A stretch of DNA of 38,614 nucleotides, taken from Kribbella antibiotica. Its GTDB lineage: Bacteria > Actinomycetota > Actinomycetes > Propionibacteriales > Kribbellaceae. Numbering within the stretch: position 1 is the stretch's first letter; each line of letters opens with the position of its first letter. Location of the stretch: contig NZ_SMKX01000074.1 in the NCBI RefSeq assembly GCF_004349055.1, positions 1-38,614 on the forward strand, written 5' to 3'. Made by a program: the position numbers and the translations under genes. Of the stretch, positions 6,748 to 16,134 are shown in pieces. The notes beneath the pieces were generated by a model. That model ran no database searches. It saw only the letters and a program-made list of their open reading frames with translations, and was not told the DNA's origin.

Positions 6748-7746
6748 GTGGAGTTCGCGCTCGTCATCGCGGTCGTCGTGATCGCGCTGGCCTTCGACTA
6801 CACCAACGGTTTCCACGACGCGGCGAACGCGATCGCGACCTCTATCTCGACCCGTGCGCTGACGCCGCGGGTGGCACTGGTGATGGCCGCGGTGTGCAAC
6901 TTCCTCGGTGCGCTGCTCGGGACCGAGGTCGCCGAGACCGTCGGCAAGGGCATCATCAACACACCGGCCGGAGAGCACGGCCTGGTGGTCGTGATCTCGG
7001 CCCTGGTCGGCGCCATCACCTGGAACCTGCTCACCTGGTACTTCGGCCTGCCCAGCTCCTCGTCGCACGCGCTGATCGGTGGCCTGGTCGGCGCCGGGAT
7101 CGCCTCGTCCAGTGTGGTGCTGTGGTCCGGGATCGTCGACAAGGTCGTCATTCCGATGGTGCTGTCACCGGCCATCGGCTTCCTCGGCGCGTTCGCGCTG
7201 ATGACTGCGATCCTTTGGATCTTCCGGCGGAAGAACCCCGGCAAGACCACGCGGGGCTTCCGGCTGGCCCAGTCCCTGTCGGCGGCCGCGATGGCGCTTG
7301 GGCACGGCCTGCAGGACGCCCAGAAGACGATGGGCGTCATCTTCCTGGCCCTGCTCACCACTGGGCACGTCGCCAAGGGCGACGGCATCCCGCTGTGGGT
7401 CAAGCTGTCCGCCGCGACCGCTATCTCGCTCGGGACGTACTCCGGCGGCTGGCGGATCATGCGGACGCTCGGCCGCCGGATCATCCACCTGGACCCGGCG
7501 CGTGGATTCGCCTCCGAGGCGGTCGCGGCCACGGTCCTGTACGTGATGGCGATCGGCCTGCACGCCCCGGTCTCCACCACCCACACGATCACCTCGGCCG
7601 TGATGGGTGCGGGCGCCACCAAGCGACTGTCCGCCGTACGGTGGGGTGTCGCGAAGGGCATCGTCACCGCCTGGGTCCTGACGATTCCAGCGGCCGGCCT
7701 GGTCGCAGCAGGCGTCTACGGAATCGCCCACCTGATCCTCGAGTGA
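6748..7746 (+). CDS. pit: PiT family inorganic phosphate permease 1
   Basis: A 332-aa PiT transporter carrying phosphate (or metal-phosphate) across the cytoplasmic membrane, driven by protons. Both halves of the internal repeat show the family signature: FDYTNGFHDAANAIATS at residues 12–28 and a matching HAPVSTTHTITSAVMGAG near residue 275. LPSSSSHALIGGLVG and ALGHGLQDAQKTMG are further conserved PiT segments. The start is GTG 6748, just after the DUF47 stop with AAGGAG upstream. It is followed 80 bases later by a second PiT gene. Confidence 0.93.
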   Translation: MEFALVIAVVVIALAFDYTNGFHDAANAIATSISTRALTPRVALVMAAVCNFLGALLGTEVAETVGKGIINTPAGEHGLVVVISALVGAITWNLLTWYFGLPSSSSHALIGGLVGAGIASSSVVLWSGIVDKVVIPMVLSPAIGFLGAFALMTAILWIFRRKNPGKTTRGFRLAQSLSAAAMALGHGLQDAQKTMGVIFLALLTTGHVAKGDGIPLWVKLSAATAISLGTYSGGWRIMRTLGRRIIHLDPARGFASEAVAATVLYVMAIGLHAPVSTTHTITSAVMGAGATKRLSAVRWGVAKGIVTAWVLTIPAAGLVAAGVYGIAHLILE

Positions 7747-7825
7747 ATCCATTCATGCCGAATTAACCCACTACCCCTACGGTCGGACGGGCCCCACAAC
7801 TCGTCCGCCGAGGGATGTGATCGGG

Positions 7826-8962
7826 ATGGATCTGTCGTTTCTCGTCGTCGTGGTGATCGTCACCGCACTGGTGTTCGACTTCACGAACGGCTTCCACGAC
7901 ACCGCCAACGCGATGGCGACGTCGATCGCCACCGGCGCGCTGAAACCGAAGGTCGCGGTGGGGTTGTCCGCCGTCCTGAACCTGGTCGGTGCGTTCGTCT
8001 CCACCGAAGTCGCCAAGACCATCTCGAGTGGTCTGGTCGACGACACCAAAGTCACGGTCCCGATCATCTTCGGCGGCCTGGTCGGCGCCATCTTGTGGAA
8101 CCTGCTGACCTGGTACGTCGGTCTGCCCAGCTCCTCGTCGCACGCACTGTTCGGTGGGCTGATCGGTGCCACCTGGATCGCGGCCGGCAGCGGCGCGGTC
8201 AACTTCGGCACTGTCGTGCAGAAGATCATCGTGCCCGCCGTCGCGGCGCCGATCGTGGCCGGAGTGGTCGCGCTGCTCGGCACCTACCTGGCCTACAGGA
8301 TCACCGCGCGGGCCCGGAAGAAGAGTGTCGACGACGGCTTCCGCGTCGGTCAGATCGCCTCCGCGTCGCTGGTCTCGCTGGCGCACGGCACGGGCGACGC
8401 GCAGAAGACGATGGGCATCATCACGCTGGTCCTGATCACCTCGGGCAGCCTGGCCCAGGGCTCGCGGCCGCCGCTGTGGGTCATCTTCGCCGCGGGGCTG
8501 GCGATCGCCGCCGGGACGTACCTGGGCGGCTGGCGGATCATCCGGACAATGGGCAAGGGCCTGACTGAGATCGAGTCGCCGCAGGGCTTCGCAGCGGAGA
8601 CCAGTTCAACCGCAGTGCTGCTCGCCTCGTCCCACCTGGGCTTCCCGCTCTCCACCACGCAGGTCTGCTCCGGCAGCATCCTGGGTGCCGGTCTGGGCAA
8701 GCGGCTGGCTGAGGTGCGCTGGACAGTCGCCGGCCGGATGGCGCTGGCCTGGCTGTTCACGCTGCCCGCCGCTGCGATCGTGGGCGCCCTCGCCGGTCGC
8801 GTGGCGAACTCCGGAAACCTCGGGGTCGCGCTGATCGCCGTACTGGCTGTGCTGGCTGGTGGTGGCATCTACCTGGCCTCACGGCGCAAGCCGGTCACCT
8901 CGGCCAACGTGAACGAGTACCCGAGCACCCCGGCCGCCGCTTCGGCGACTGCGGCGGTCTGA
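7826..8962 (+). CDS. pit: PiT family inorganic phosphate permease 2
   Basis: A 378-aa PiT permease with the same duplicated signatures as its neighbour: FDFTNGFHDTANAMATS near the N-terminus, LPSSSSHALFGGLIGA, SLAHGTGDAQKTMGI and FPLSTTQVCSGSILGAG. It has an extra C-terminal helix and a Pro/Ala-rich tail absent from PiT 1. ATG 7826 is used; GTG 7817 is three codons upstream and closer to the GAGGG sequence, so the start is uncertain by three residues. The 79-base gap from PiT 1 could hold a separate promoter. The two copies have diverged and are not a recent duplication. Confidence 0.93.
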   Translation: MDLSFLVVVVIVTALVFDFTNGFHDTANAMATSIATGALKPKVAVGLSAVLNLVGAFVSTEVAKTISSGLVDDTKVTVPIIFGGLVGAILWNLLTWYVGLPSSSSHALFGGLIGATWIAAGSGAVNFGTVVQKIIVPAVAAPIVAGVVALLGTYLAYRITARARKKSVDDGFRVGQIASASLVSLAHGTGDAQKTMGIITLVLITSGSLAQGSRPPLWVIFAAGLAIAAGTYLGGWRIIRTMGKGLTEIESPQGFAAETSSTAVLLASSHLGFPLSTTQVCSGSILGAGLGKRLAEVRWTVAGRMALAWLFTLPAAAIVGALAGRVANSGNLGVALIAVLAVLAGGGIYLASRRKPVTSANVNEYPSTPAAASATAAV

Positions 8963-8975
8963 GAGGAGTACGGCG

Positions 8976-9209
8976 ATGCACATTAACTGGAGTGGGCTCG
9001 GTGAAGTGGCTCTGGTCAGCCTGATCTTCGGAGTGGGGCTGGCGGTCGTGTTCGCGCTCGGTGTCACGGCTATGGCGCGCAGGGCGGTGGCTATCGACGA
9101 GAAGCGGCCCACTCCGATGCTCGACACCGCAGTGGCGTCGCTGTGCTTCGCAGCGTGCCTAGCTGCGGTGCTCTACGGGCTCTACCTGATCATTCCGCAA
9201 TTTCATTAA
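8976..9209 (+). CDS. Small membrane protein, 77 aa, in the PiT operon
   Basis: A 77-aa protein with two hydrophobic helices (about residues 8–33 and 48–72) joined by a charged loop ARRAVAIDEKRPTP. I do not recognise the family by name. GAGGAG lies eight bases before ATG 8976, and the gene starts 13 bases after PiT 2, so it belongs to the same transcript. A role as an accessory subunit of PiT 2 is an inference from position only. Confidence 0.75.
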   Translation: MHINWSGLGEVALVSLIFGVGLAVVFALGVTAMARRAVAIDEKRPTPMLDTAVASLCFAACLAAVLYGLYLIIPQFH

Positions 9210-9228
9210 AGGATGCAGTCACTAGGCC

Positions 9229-9753
9229 TTAGCGGTTCCAGCGGCGCACTGCCTTGGCCACGTCCTTCGCACGCACCGCATCGAGGTTCTCCTCCCAGGC
9301 TGTGAAGAGCCGGTCGGCCAGATCGGCCGTGTCCAGACCAGCCTGGGGGCGAACCGCCACTGCCCAGGTCGCTGCGGCCGCATGCCCCTGCTGGTGCAGC
9401 AGGTGATTCACGGTCGCCTGGATACGTTGCCGGCTCTCGCCAGTCAGACCGCGGGCAGACCAGTCCTGCAGGATTGCGGCGTCGTCGGCCGTCATCTGGG
9501 CCAGATAGGTCAGTGGACCGCGCCAGAAGCCGCGGTGACCGATGCTGTCCAGGCTCTCGAGTGGGAACCAGCCGTTGGCACAGCGCCGCCCGTTAACCGC
9601 GGCCTCGACCTCACGCGCCCGCTCGCCGTCCAGGTCGCGGGTGGACCAGTCGATGAAATAGGCACCCGCATCGGGGATGTGCTCCGCGACATGCGGCGCC
9701 ACCACCAGCGTCCCGGGTTCGAACAGGCGCAGTTCTTCCGGTGAATCGAACAA
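9229..9753 (-). CDS. Hypothetical protein, 174 aa, probable TTG start
   Basis: I do not recognise this protein. It is soluble and mixed alpha/beta, with several tryptophans and two loosely similar segments, DWSTRDLDGERAREVEAAVN and the later QDWSARGLTGESRQRIQATV, which suggests an internal duplication of about 60 residues. TTG 9753 is chosen because GGGGGAAGG lies five or six bases upstream and no in-frame ATG exists nearby. Starts further upstream would add a tail of mixed composition. The C-terminus converges on the small PiT-operon protein, 19 bases away. Confidence 0.62.
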   Translation of the reverse strand: MFDSPEELRLFEPGTLVVAPHVAEHIPDAGAYFIDWSTRDLDGERAREVEAAVNGRRCANGWFPLESLDSIGHRGFWRGPLTYLAQMTADDAAILQDWSARGLTGESRQRIQATVNHLLHQQGHAAAATWAVAVRPQAGLDTADLADRLFTAWEENLDAVRAKDVAKAVRRWNR

Positions 9754-9810
9754 AAAACCTTCCCCCGCCCAGCACAAGGCAAGCCATACAGAAACCCCCC
9801 AGATTCCTGC

Positions 9811-9825
9811 CTTGTCAGTGACAAG
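9811..9825. promoter_or_regulatory. Palindrome upstream of the 174-aa gene
   Basis: CTTGTC and GACAAG form a perfect 6-bp inverted repeat with the three-base spacer AGT. It lies about 60 bases upstream of the TTG at 9753, in the likely promoter, and could be an operator. A second, weaker repeat, ACCCTC/GAGGGT at 9836–9857, lies between it and the acyltransferase stop and could end that transcript. Confidence 0.4.
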
Positions 9826-9874
9826 TGCCCTTCGTACCCTCACCGACCGTCGAGGGTCAAGGCCTTGTCCGGGG

Positions 9875-10621
9875 TTATTGGCGCCGCTCGGCCCGTCGCG
9901 CCAGCTCCTCGCGGTCGAGCCGGTCGGCCTCTTCCGGGGTCGGCGCAGAGCCGCCGTACGCGGCCGGCAACCACCAGGCACCGGGCGGTTGCTCCGGGTA
10001 GGCGCGGATCGTGTCGTCGAGCATCTCGGCCATCGTCGACCGCAGGACGGCGGTCTTCTCGACCGGATCGTCGTCCGGGGTGACGGCCATCGGCGTCCCG
10101 ACGGTGATAGCGATCGTGCGGTGCCGGGAGAAGTCCTTCGGGTGATCCTTGGTGAACATCCGCTGGGTGCCCCACAGGATCAGGGGAATCACCGGTACGC
10201 CGGCTTCCGCAGCCATCCGGACCGTGCCGGACTTGAATTCCTTCAGCTCGAACGACCGGCTGATCGTGGCTTCCGGGAAGACGCCGACCACTTCACCGGC
10301 CCGCAAGTGCCGCAAGGCGTGCTCGTACGACGCCGTGCCGGCACCACGGTCGACCGGAATGTGACGCATTCCGCGCATCAGCGGCCCGGACCAGCGGTTG
10401 CGGAACAGGCCGTCTTTCGCCATGAACCGGACCAGTCGCTTACTCGGTACGGCGCCGTACCCGCCGAGCACGAAGTCGACGTAACTGATGTGGTTCAGCG
10501 CAATCACCGCAGCACCGGTCCGTGGCACGTTCTCGGTGCCGGACAGCTGGAAGTTCACGTCCAGCACCTTGAGCGCCGTACGGGCGATTCCGACTACCGG
10601 CGGATACACAAAGTCGCGCAT
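9875..10621 (-). CDS. 1-acyl-sn-glycerol-3-phosphate acyltransferase (PlsC family)
   Basis: A 248-aa acyltransferase of the PlsC/LPLAT family, predicted to acylate lysophosphatidate in phospholipid synthesis at the inner membrane. NHISYVD (near residue 50) is the catalytic H-x4-D motif. FPEATIS (near residue 125) is the substrate-binding block III, and VPVIPLILWG is the last conserved block. ATG at 10621 starts just before the conserved region; the frame runs upstream across the TPP riboswitch, which cannot be coding. The C-terminal 40 residues are charged and Pro-rich. It is divergent from thiC, with only the riboswitch leader between them. Confidence 0.9.
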   Translation of the reverse strand: MRDFVYPPVVGIARTALKVLDVNFQLSGTENVPRTGAAVIALNHISYVDFVLGGYGAVPSKRLVRFMAKDGLFRNRWSGPLMRGMRHIPVDRGAGTASYEHALRHLRAGEVVGVFPEATISRSFELKEFKSGTVRMAAEAGVPVIPLILWGTQRMFTKDHPKDFSRHRTIAITVGTPMAVTPDDDPVEKTAVLRSTMAEMLDDTIRAYPEQPPGAWWLPAAYGGSAPTPEEADRLDREELARRAERRQ

Positions 10622-10656
10622 CGTAGGAACTCTACTAAGGTATCGGTGATAACTGG

Positions 10657-10757
10657 AGATCGCGGGAGCTCGCACCGTAGTGGGCTGAGAGGGCGGCTGG
10701 AGGAATCCGGCGCCGCCGACCGCCGAACCTGTCCGGGTAATTCCGGCGTAGGGAGCA
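10657..10757 (+). ncRNA. TPP riboswitch (THI element) of thiC
   Basis: The conserved halves of the thiamine pyrophosphate aptamer are present in order. GGGCTGAGAG lies near 10682, and the second half, CCGAACCTG, is followed by a GGGTAATTCCGGCGTAGGGA-type segment ending near 10755. Between them lies the variable P3 hairpin arm. The final GGGAG (10751–10755) is also the Shine-Dalgarno sequence for GTG 10764, so ligand binding should hide the ribosome site and block translation directly. The outer ends of the element are estimated. Confidence 0.93.
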
Positions 10758-10763
10758 CAGCAC

Positions 10764-12386
<1,623 letters not shown>

Positions 12387-12393
12387 TTGAGGT

Positions 12394-12431
12394 GGCCCCC
12401 TGAACCGCTCCCTGAAGCGGTTTTGGGGGCC
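12394..12431 (+). terminator. Nested hairpin terminator after thiC
   Basis: An outer stem GGCCCCC/GGGGGCC (12394–12400 with 12425–12431) encloses an inner stem ACCGCT/AGCGGT (12404–12409 with 12416–12421). It begins eight bases after the thiC stop codon. There is no downstream U tract, as is usual in actinobacteria; the TTTT lies inside the outer stem. Confidence 0.8.
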
Positions 12432-12443
12432 GTGTGCGCGCGA

Positions 12444-12512
12444 AAACGGGCCTTTTCGGCCTCACTCGCTGTGAAACTGTTACGCGAGTCGAGATGCCGA
12501 ACTGGCCCGTTT
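12444..12512. repeat. Large imperfect inverted repeat behind thiC
   Basis: The 17-base arm at 12444–12460 (AAACGGGCCTTTTCGGC) pairs with 12496–12512 at 15 of 17 positions. Inside it, ACTCGC (12464–12469) pairs perfectly with GCGAGT (12484–12489). Together they would fold into one 69-base cruciform or RNA hairpin. It comes directly after the thiC terminator and before the SatD-like gene. It could be a second terminator, a structured small RNA, a leader element, or a miniature repeat element. Confidence 0.7.
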
Positions 12513-12590
12513 GAGCGGAGAATTAAGGAATCGGCTGCCTTGCGGGGTGACTACGGGGAGTGATGGGGTGAACCGATTCAGGTTTTTGCC

Positions 12591-12605
12591 TTCACTCAGC
12601 GTGAA
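12591..12605. promoter_or_regulatory. Short inverted repeat upstream of the SatD-like gene
   Basis: TTCAC/GTGAA arms with a five-base spacer lie 44 bases before GTG 12649. A related sequence, TCACTCGCTGTGAA, lies at 12463–12476 inside the large inverted repeat. Two copies of a TTCAC-N5-GTGAA motif suggest an operator for the downstream pair. Confidence 0.35.
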
Positions 12606-12648
12606 TAAGACTGTAGCCTTAACCGTGTCGGTCAGGAGGTGCAGTGAA

Positions 12649-13251
12649 GTGCTCTTCGTTCTCACGGTAGATCAGCGCGGCAGCCGAATCAGCGGTGATC
12701 TCGTACCCGAGCTACTGAATTCTCTGAATCGCAGACCCCGTCGAGCGGGCCTGATCCGCAAGTTCGAGCGGACTGCCGGCGACGAGGTCCAAGGCGTGTT
12801 CGACGAGGCCAAGGCAACGATCGACGTCATTGTCGAGCTGCTGCGTCGTGACTCCTGGTACGTCGGCCTTGGTATCGGCGATGTCATGGGCCCACTCCCG
12901 CGGAGCACGCGTGCTGGCAACGGCGACGCGTTCGTACACGCCCGAGACGCTGTCACCAAGGCGAAATCGAGCCCGCACCATGTCAATGTGTGTGGGACCG
13001 ATGCGCTACTGGCCGATCAGGTGGAGACAGTGCTCTGGCTGATGGCGTCCGTGCTGCGACGGCGAAGTGACCGCGGGTGGGCTGTTGCCGACCTGCTGGC
13101 AGAGGGACTGACACGACGGGAGATCGGCGTGAAACTGGGGATCAGCCAATCTGCGGTAACCCAACGGGCTCAAGCGGCCGGAGTGGCCGAGGAGCAGCGT
13201 GGGAGGCTACTGGCGTCCGAACTGCTCAGCCACGCCGAGGTAGCTGCGTGA
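12649..13251 (+). CDS. SatD-like protein with C-terminal helix-turn-helix
   Basis: A 200-aa protein. The N-terminal part has a short strand VLFVLTVDQRGSR, then RKFERTAGDEVQGVFDEA and WYVGLGIGDVMGPLPRST. This order of Asp-x-x-x-Ser/Arg, Gly-Asp-Glu-x-Gln and G-x-G is that of the SatD family. The C-terminal 55 residues hold a helix-turn-helix, LTRREIGVKLGISQSAVTQR. GTG 12649 is chosen because AGGAGG lies nine bases upstream; the frame extends further up across the inverted repeat, which is unlikely to be coding. The next gene overlaps by GTGA. The family was first noted in streptococcal acid tolerance; its biochemical role is unknown to me. Confidence 0.72.
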   Translation: MLFVLTVDQRGSRISGDLVPELLNSLNRRPRRAGLIRKFERTAGDEVQGVFDEAKATIDVIVELLRRDSWYVGLGIGDVMGPLPRSTRAGNGDAFVHARDAVTKAKSSPHHVNVCGTDALLADQVETVLWLMASVLRRRSDRGWAVADLLAEGLTRREIGVKLGISQSAVTQRAQAAGVAEEQRGRLLASELLSHAEVAA

Positions 13252-13802
13252 CGGGACTCGTCCTGGCGCTCACCGGCGCTGGGCTGATCTTCGCCGTACT
13301 GGCGTGGGTGCCCAAGGCCGGTGCGGTGCTGGAGATCGTGCTCAGCGGCCTCATGCTGGCCTGTCTGGTCGGCGCCGGCATGGTGCTGCTCTACGGCGAC
13401 GGTGTGGTCGGCTGGGACGAGCGCTGGTGGAATGTGCTGCTCCTGCTGGCCGGAGGGCTCGCAGTGACCGGTGGCGGCCCGCTGACGACCTCAGTGCTCG
13501 CACTGGCCGACCGGGGCAACACCCGCGCCCAATCGACGCAGAAGGCCGGTGAGGTGCTGCGAGGCGGCGCTCTGATCGGCTCCCTCGAGCGAGGCGCGAT
13601 CTTCGCCGCGCTGGTGGCCGGCTGGCCGGAGGGGCTGGCCATCGTGCTGGCCATCAAGGGGCTGGCCCGCTACCCCGAGCTCCGCAGTCCGGACCAGCCC
13701 GCTTCCGTCACACCGCAGGCAGTGGCCGAGCGCTTCATCATCGGCACCTTCACCAGCGTCCTGTGGTCAGTAACCTGCGCCGCGTTCCTGCTGTCCCACT
13801 GA
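13248..13802 (+). CDS. Multi-pass membrane protein paired with the SatD-like gene
   Basis: A 184-aa protein with about five hydrophobic helices. GALIGSLERGAIFAALVAGWPEGLAIVLAIKG contains a conserved Glu-Arg between helices and is reminiscent of a membrane partner gene found beside satD-like genes; I do not have a firm family name. The start GTG overlaps the preceding stop (GTGA), so the pair is translationally coupled. The 3' end overlaps the convergent RDD gene by 36 bases, leaving no room for a terminator. Confidence 0.75.
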   Translation: MTGLVLALTGAGLIFAVLAWVPKAGAVLEIVLSGLMLACLVGAGMVLLYGDGVVGWDERWWNVLLLLAGGLAVTGGGPLTTSVLALADRGNTRAQSTQKAGEVLRGGALIGSLERGAIFAALVAGWPEGLAIVLAIKGLARYPELRSPDQPASVTPQAVAERFIIGTFTSVLWSVTCAAFLLSH

Positions 13803-14360
13803 GACGACGTACGTGTTGAGCACCTTGTCGTGCAGCGTCTGCTTCTTCTCGTCCCAGAGCGGCCAGAGCGAGTCGATGTAGCAGGCCTGATTGAAGATGC
13901 CGCCCAGTAGGTCCCGGCCGAAGGCCATCCCAGGGCCGACCGGCTGGAAGTAGGTGCCCTCGACCAGGCGGATCTTCAACACGCTCTTGCCGACGCTCTG
14001 CCCGGTCGTGCCCTGCCGAATCACCCGGTTCCAGACGAACACCCCGATACTGCCGAGGAAACCGATGCCCAGGCACACAAAGGCCCAGACCGCCGGAACG
14101 TCGTCCGGATACTCGTTCTCGGCCCGGGACGCAAGATTCGCGAGCAAGATGCCGTAGCCGACCAGCATCGGGATGCTCTGCAGAACGCTGTCGATCAGCG
14201 ACGCCCCGACCCGTGGCAGCCAATCCGCCAAGGGCGGCAACGCGCTGCCGTGCGCCGGCTGTCCGTACAGCGGCTGCCGTTCGTAGAGCTGCGGTCCCCA
14301 GTCCTGCGGCCGCTCGGCGTACGGGTCGTTGCTACCGGGCGGCGGGATCGGCGTGCTCAT
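13767..14360 (-). CDS. RDD family membrane protein, second of a pair
   Basis: A 197-aa protein with a Pro/Tyr-rich cytoplasmic N-terminus (about 60 residues), then the RDD domain with three hydrophobic segments. LPRVGASLIDSVLQSI is the Arg..Asp signature and TTGQSVGKSVLKIRLVEG the conserved Gly-Gln-Ser-x-Gly-Lys loop. ATG 14360 overlaps the stop of the upstream RDD gene (ATGA). The two proteins share the whole C-terminal layout, ending in WPLWDEKKQTLHDKV here and WPLWDEKQQTWHDKV in the other, so they are tandem duplicates. RDD proteins have been proposed to be transporters; the substrate is unknown here. Confidence 0.87.
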   Translation of the reverse strand: MSTPIPPPGSNDPYAERPQDWGPQLYERQPLYGQPAHGSALPPLADWLPRVGASLIDSVLQSIPMLVGYGILLANLASRAENEYPDDVPAVWAFVCLGIGFLGSIGVFVWNRVIRQGTTGQSVGKSVLKIRLVEGTYFQPVGPGMAFGRDLLGGIFNQACYIDSLWPLWDEKKQTLHDKVLNTYVVSVGQQERGAGY

Positions 14361-14929
14361 GTGCTGATCACGATGTCGTCGACGACCTTGTCGTGCCAGG
14401 TCTGCTGCTTCTCGTCCCACAGCGGCCAGAGGAGGTTCAGGAAGCAGATGTAGTTGAAGAAGTAGGCGCAGATCTCGCGGCCGAGGTTCGGGCCGAAACC
14501 GATCAGCTCACCGGTCTTCAGACTGACCACGCGGGTCCCGGTGATCTTCTTGCCGAGCGACTGGCCGGTGCGGCCCTGCTGGACGATTCGGTTCAGGATC
14601 CAGATCGCGAGCGAGGCGAACGACGCCACAGTCATCGCCAGGCTGCCGGTCTCGGGGTGCTCGGTGCTGGTCGCGATGAGGACGAGGATTCCGACGCCCA
14701 TCGGCCACCCCTGCAGCAAGCCGTCGATGATGGATGCGCCGACCCGCGTCGTGTATCCGGCCGGCTGGCCGGGCAGTGCGAAGCGGTAGCCGCCGCCCTG
14801 ACCCGAAGGGCCTTGCGCATAAGGGTTGTAGCCCGGCTGGATCTGCCCAGCCGGCTGGAACCCGCCACCGGGCTGTCCCGGCGGGTACTGGTTGGGCTGC
14901 CCAGGAGGGCCGAACGGAGGGGTGGTCAC
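14357..14929 (-). CDS. RDD family membrane protein, first of a pair
   Basis: A 190-aa protein with a Gly/Pro/Gln-rich N-terminus of about 55 residues, followed by an RDD domain (TTRVGASIIDGLLQGW; GRTGQSLGKKITGTRVV; WPLWDEKQQTWHDKV). GTG 14929 is chosen because AGAGGA lies six bases upstream; GTG 14950 would overlap that site. It is the upstream member of a coupled pair and shares a short divergent region with the DUF2752 gene. Confidence 0.86.
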   Translation of the reverse strand: MTTPPFGPPGQPNQYPPGQPGGGFQPAGQIQPGYNPYAQGPSGQGGGYRFALPGQPAGYTTRVGASIIDGLLQGWPMGVGILVLIATSTEHPETGSLAMTVASFASLAIWILNRIVQQGRTGQSLGKKITGTRVVSLKTGELIGFGPNLGREICAYFFNYICFLNLLWPLWDEKQQTWHDKVVDDIVIST

Positions 14930-14985
14930 CTGGAATCCTCTCTGGTGCACATCTACTGACTGGCAAGGCAGGTTACTGTGGTTCG

Positions 14986-15417
14986 GTGAGCCATTCGCAA
15001 GGCGTTGTCCGCTCCGCGCCGCCTGTCAGGCCGGTGGACCGGCGGGTGCTGGGGCTGGCGGTTACCGGTATCGGTGGGTTCGGTCTGGCTGCGATCTACC
15101 AGCAGACCGGGCTCGGCATCCCGTGCATCCTGCATGCCACCACCGGTCTGAACTGTCCGCTGTGCGGGTCGACCCGGATGGCTGCCGCCTTGCTCCAAGG
15201 CGATCTGAACGCCGCCTGGCACTTCAACCCCGTCGTACTGGTGCTTGGCCCGCTGATCGGCCTCGCAGTCGGCTATCAGTTGCTGGCGTGGGGTCTGGAG
15301 TCCCTTCGCCTGGTCCGGCTGCCGCGCCTCGCCATGAGTCCCCGTGCGGTGGACTGGTTCGTCAAGGGCGCCATCGCGTTGCTCCTCGTGTACGGCGTCG
15401 CCCGCAACCTGAACTGA
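14986..15417 (+). CDS. DUF2752 membrane protein
   Basis: A 143-aa membrane protein with three hydrophobic helices. The signature CPLCGSTRM (C-x2-C-G-x-T-R) near residue 63 defines DUF2752; the cysteines may bind metal. The helix after it, followed by AWHFNPVVL, is also typical. GTG 14986 has no ribosome binding site and may be leaderless; GTG codons a few residues inward are alternatives. It is divergent from the RDD pair and convergent with the Pro/Gln-rich protein, with a perfect hairpin at its 3' end. Confidence 0.85.
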   Translation: MSHSQGVVRSAPPVRPVDRRVLGLAVTGIGGFGLAAIYQQTGLGIPCILHATTGLNCPLCGSTRMAAALLQGDLNAAWHFNPVVLVLGPLIGLAVGYQLLAWGLESLRLVRLPRLAMSPRAVDWFVKGAIALLLVYGVARNLN

Positions 15418-15453
15418 ATGTCGCCGGGCAGCTAGCTGCTACCCGGCGACATT
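15417..15453. terminator. Bidirectional terminator hairpin, perfect 12-bp stem
   Basis: AATGTCGCCGGG at 15417–15428 and CCCGGCGACATT at 15442–15453 are perfectly complementary, with a 13-base loop. The stem begins at the last base of the DUF2752 stop codon and ends 14 bases from the stop of the convergent gene at 15467. The loop itself contains the palindrome AGCTAGCT. Confidence 0.88.
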
Positions 15454-15466
15454 CACGTGCTGGACG

Positions 15467-16069
15467 TCAGCGGCCGACGAGGCCGGTGGCGTACGAGATG
15501 ATGCCGATGACGAACGCGACGATGCCGCCGATCCACGCCACCTTGGCCAGCGTGTCCGACTGACCCTGCTCGCGGTACTTGCTCTGCGCGAACAGACCCA
15601 GGCCGATCGCGGCCGGGGAGCAGCAGAACCAGCACACGATGCCGATGATCGACAGGATCATCGGGGTGTTGCTCTGCTGGGCCGGTGCGCCGTAGCCGTA
15701 GCCCGCGTTCTGGCCGCCCGGGTAGGCGCCATAGCCACCTGCAGGCGGCTGCTGGCCGTAGCCACCCGGCTGCTGGCCGTAACCCGGCTGCTGCGGGGGC
15801 TGCTGTCCATACCCAGGCTGCTGCTGCCCGTAACCGGGCTGCTGCGGCTGGCCGTACTGCCCGGGCTGACCCGGGTATGCGCCCGGCTGCTGCTGGCCGT
15901 AGCCAGGAGCCTGCGGGGGCTGCTGCCCGTACCCGGGAGCCTGCGGCGGCTGCTGGCCGTAGCCGGGCTGGCCTGGCTGGCCGTACTGACCCGGCTGGAC
16001 GTCCGGAGTCTGGTCCGGGGTGTCCTGCGGGTTGTTCTGGTCATCGCCGGGAGGCGTCGGAGTGCTCAC
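15467..16069 (-). CDS. Pro/Gln/Gly/Tyr-rich membrane protein (DUF4190-like C-terminus)
   Basis: A 200-aa protein. Residues 25–120 are low-complexity repeats of the type YGQQPPQAPG, followed by two hydrophobic helices (about 133–160 and 170–195) with CWFCCSPAAIGLGLFA between them. This is the usual actinobacterial layout of DUF4190-type proteins, with a disordered cytoplasmic tail. GTG 16069 is used because AAGGGA lies close upstream; a GTG one codon earlier is equivalent. The repeats make the DNA locally repetitive. The function is unknown. Confidence 0.8.
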   Translation of the reverse strand: MSTPTPPGDDQNNPQDTPDQTPDVQPGQYGQPGQPGYGQQPPQAPGYGQQPPQAPGYGQQQPGAYPGQPGQYGQPQQPGYGQQQPGYGQQPPQQPGYGQQPGGYGQQPPAGGYGAYPGGQNAGYGYGAPAQQSNTPMILSIIGIVCWFCCSPAAIGLGLFAQSKYREQGQSDTLAKVAWIGGIVAFVIGIISYATGLVGR

Positions 16070-16134
16070 CACGGTCCCTTCTAAAGACGTCGAAGAATCA
16101 CCGCAGACTATCTTTTCGACAGGTTCACGGTCAC

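Noticed and set aside
15685..15990. Short direct repeats that look like a CRISPR or minisatellite
   Set aside because: They encode YGQQPPQAPG-type protein repeats in frame within the gene at 15467–16069, with no spacers of constant length.
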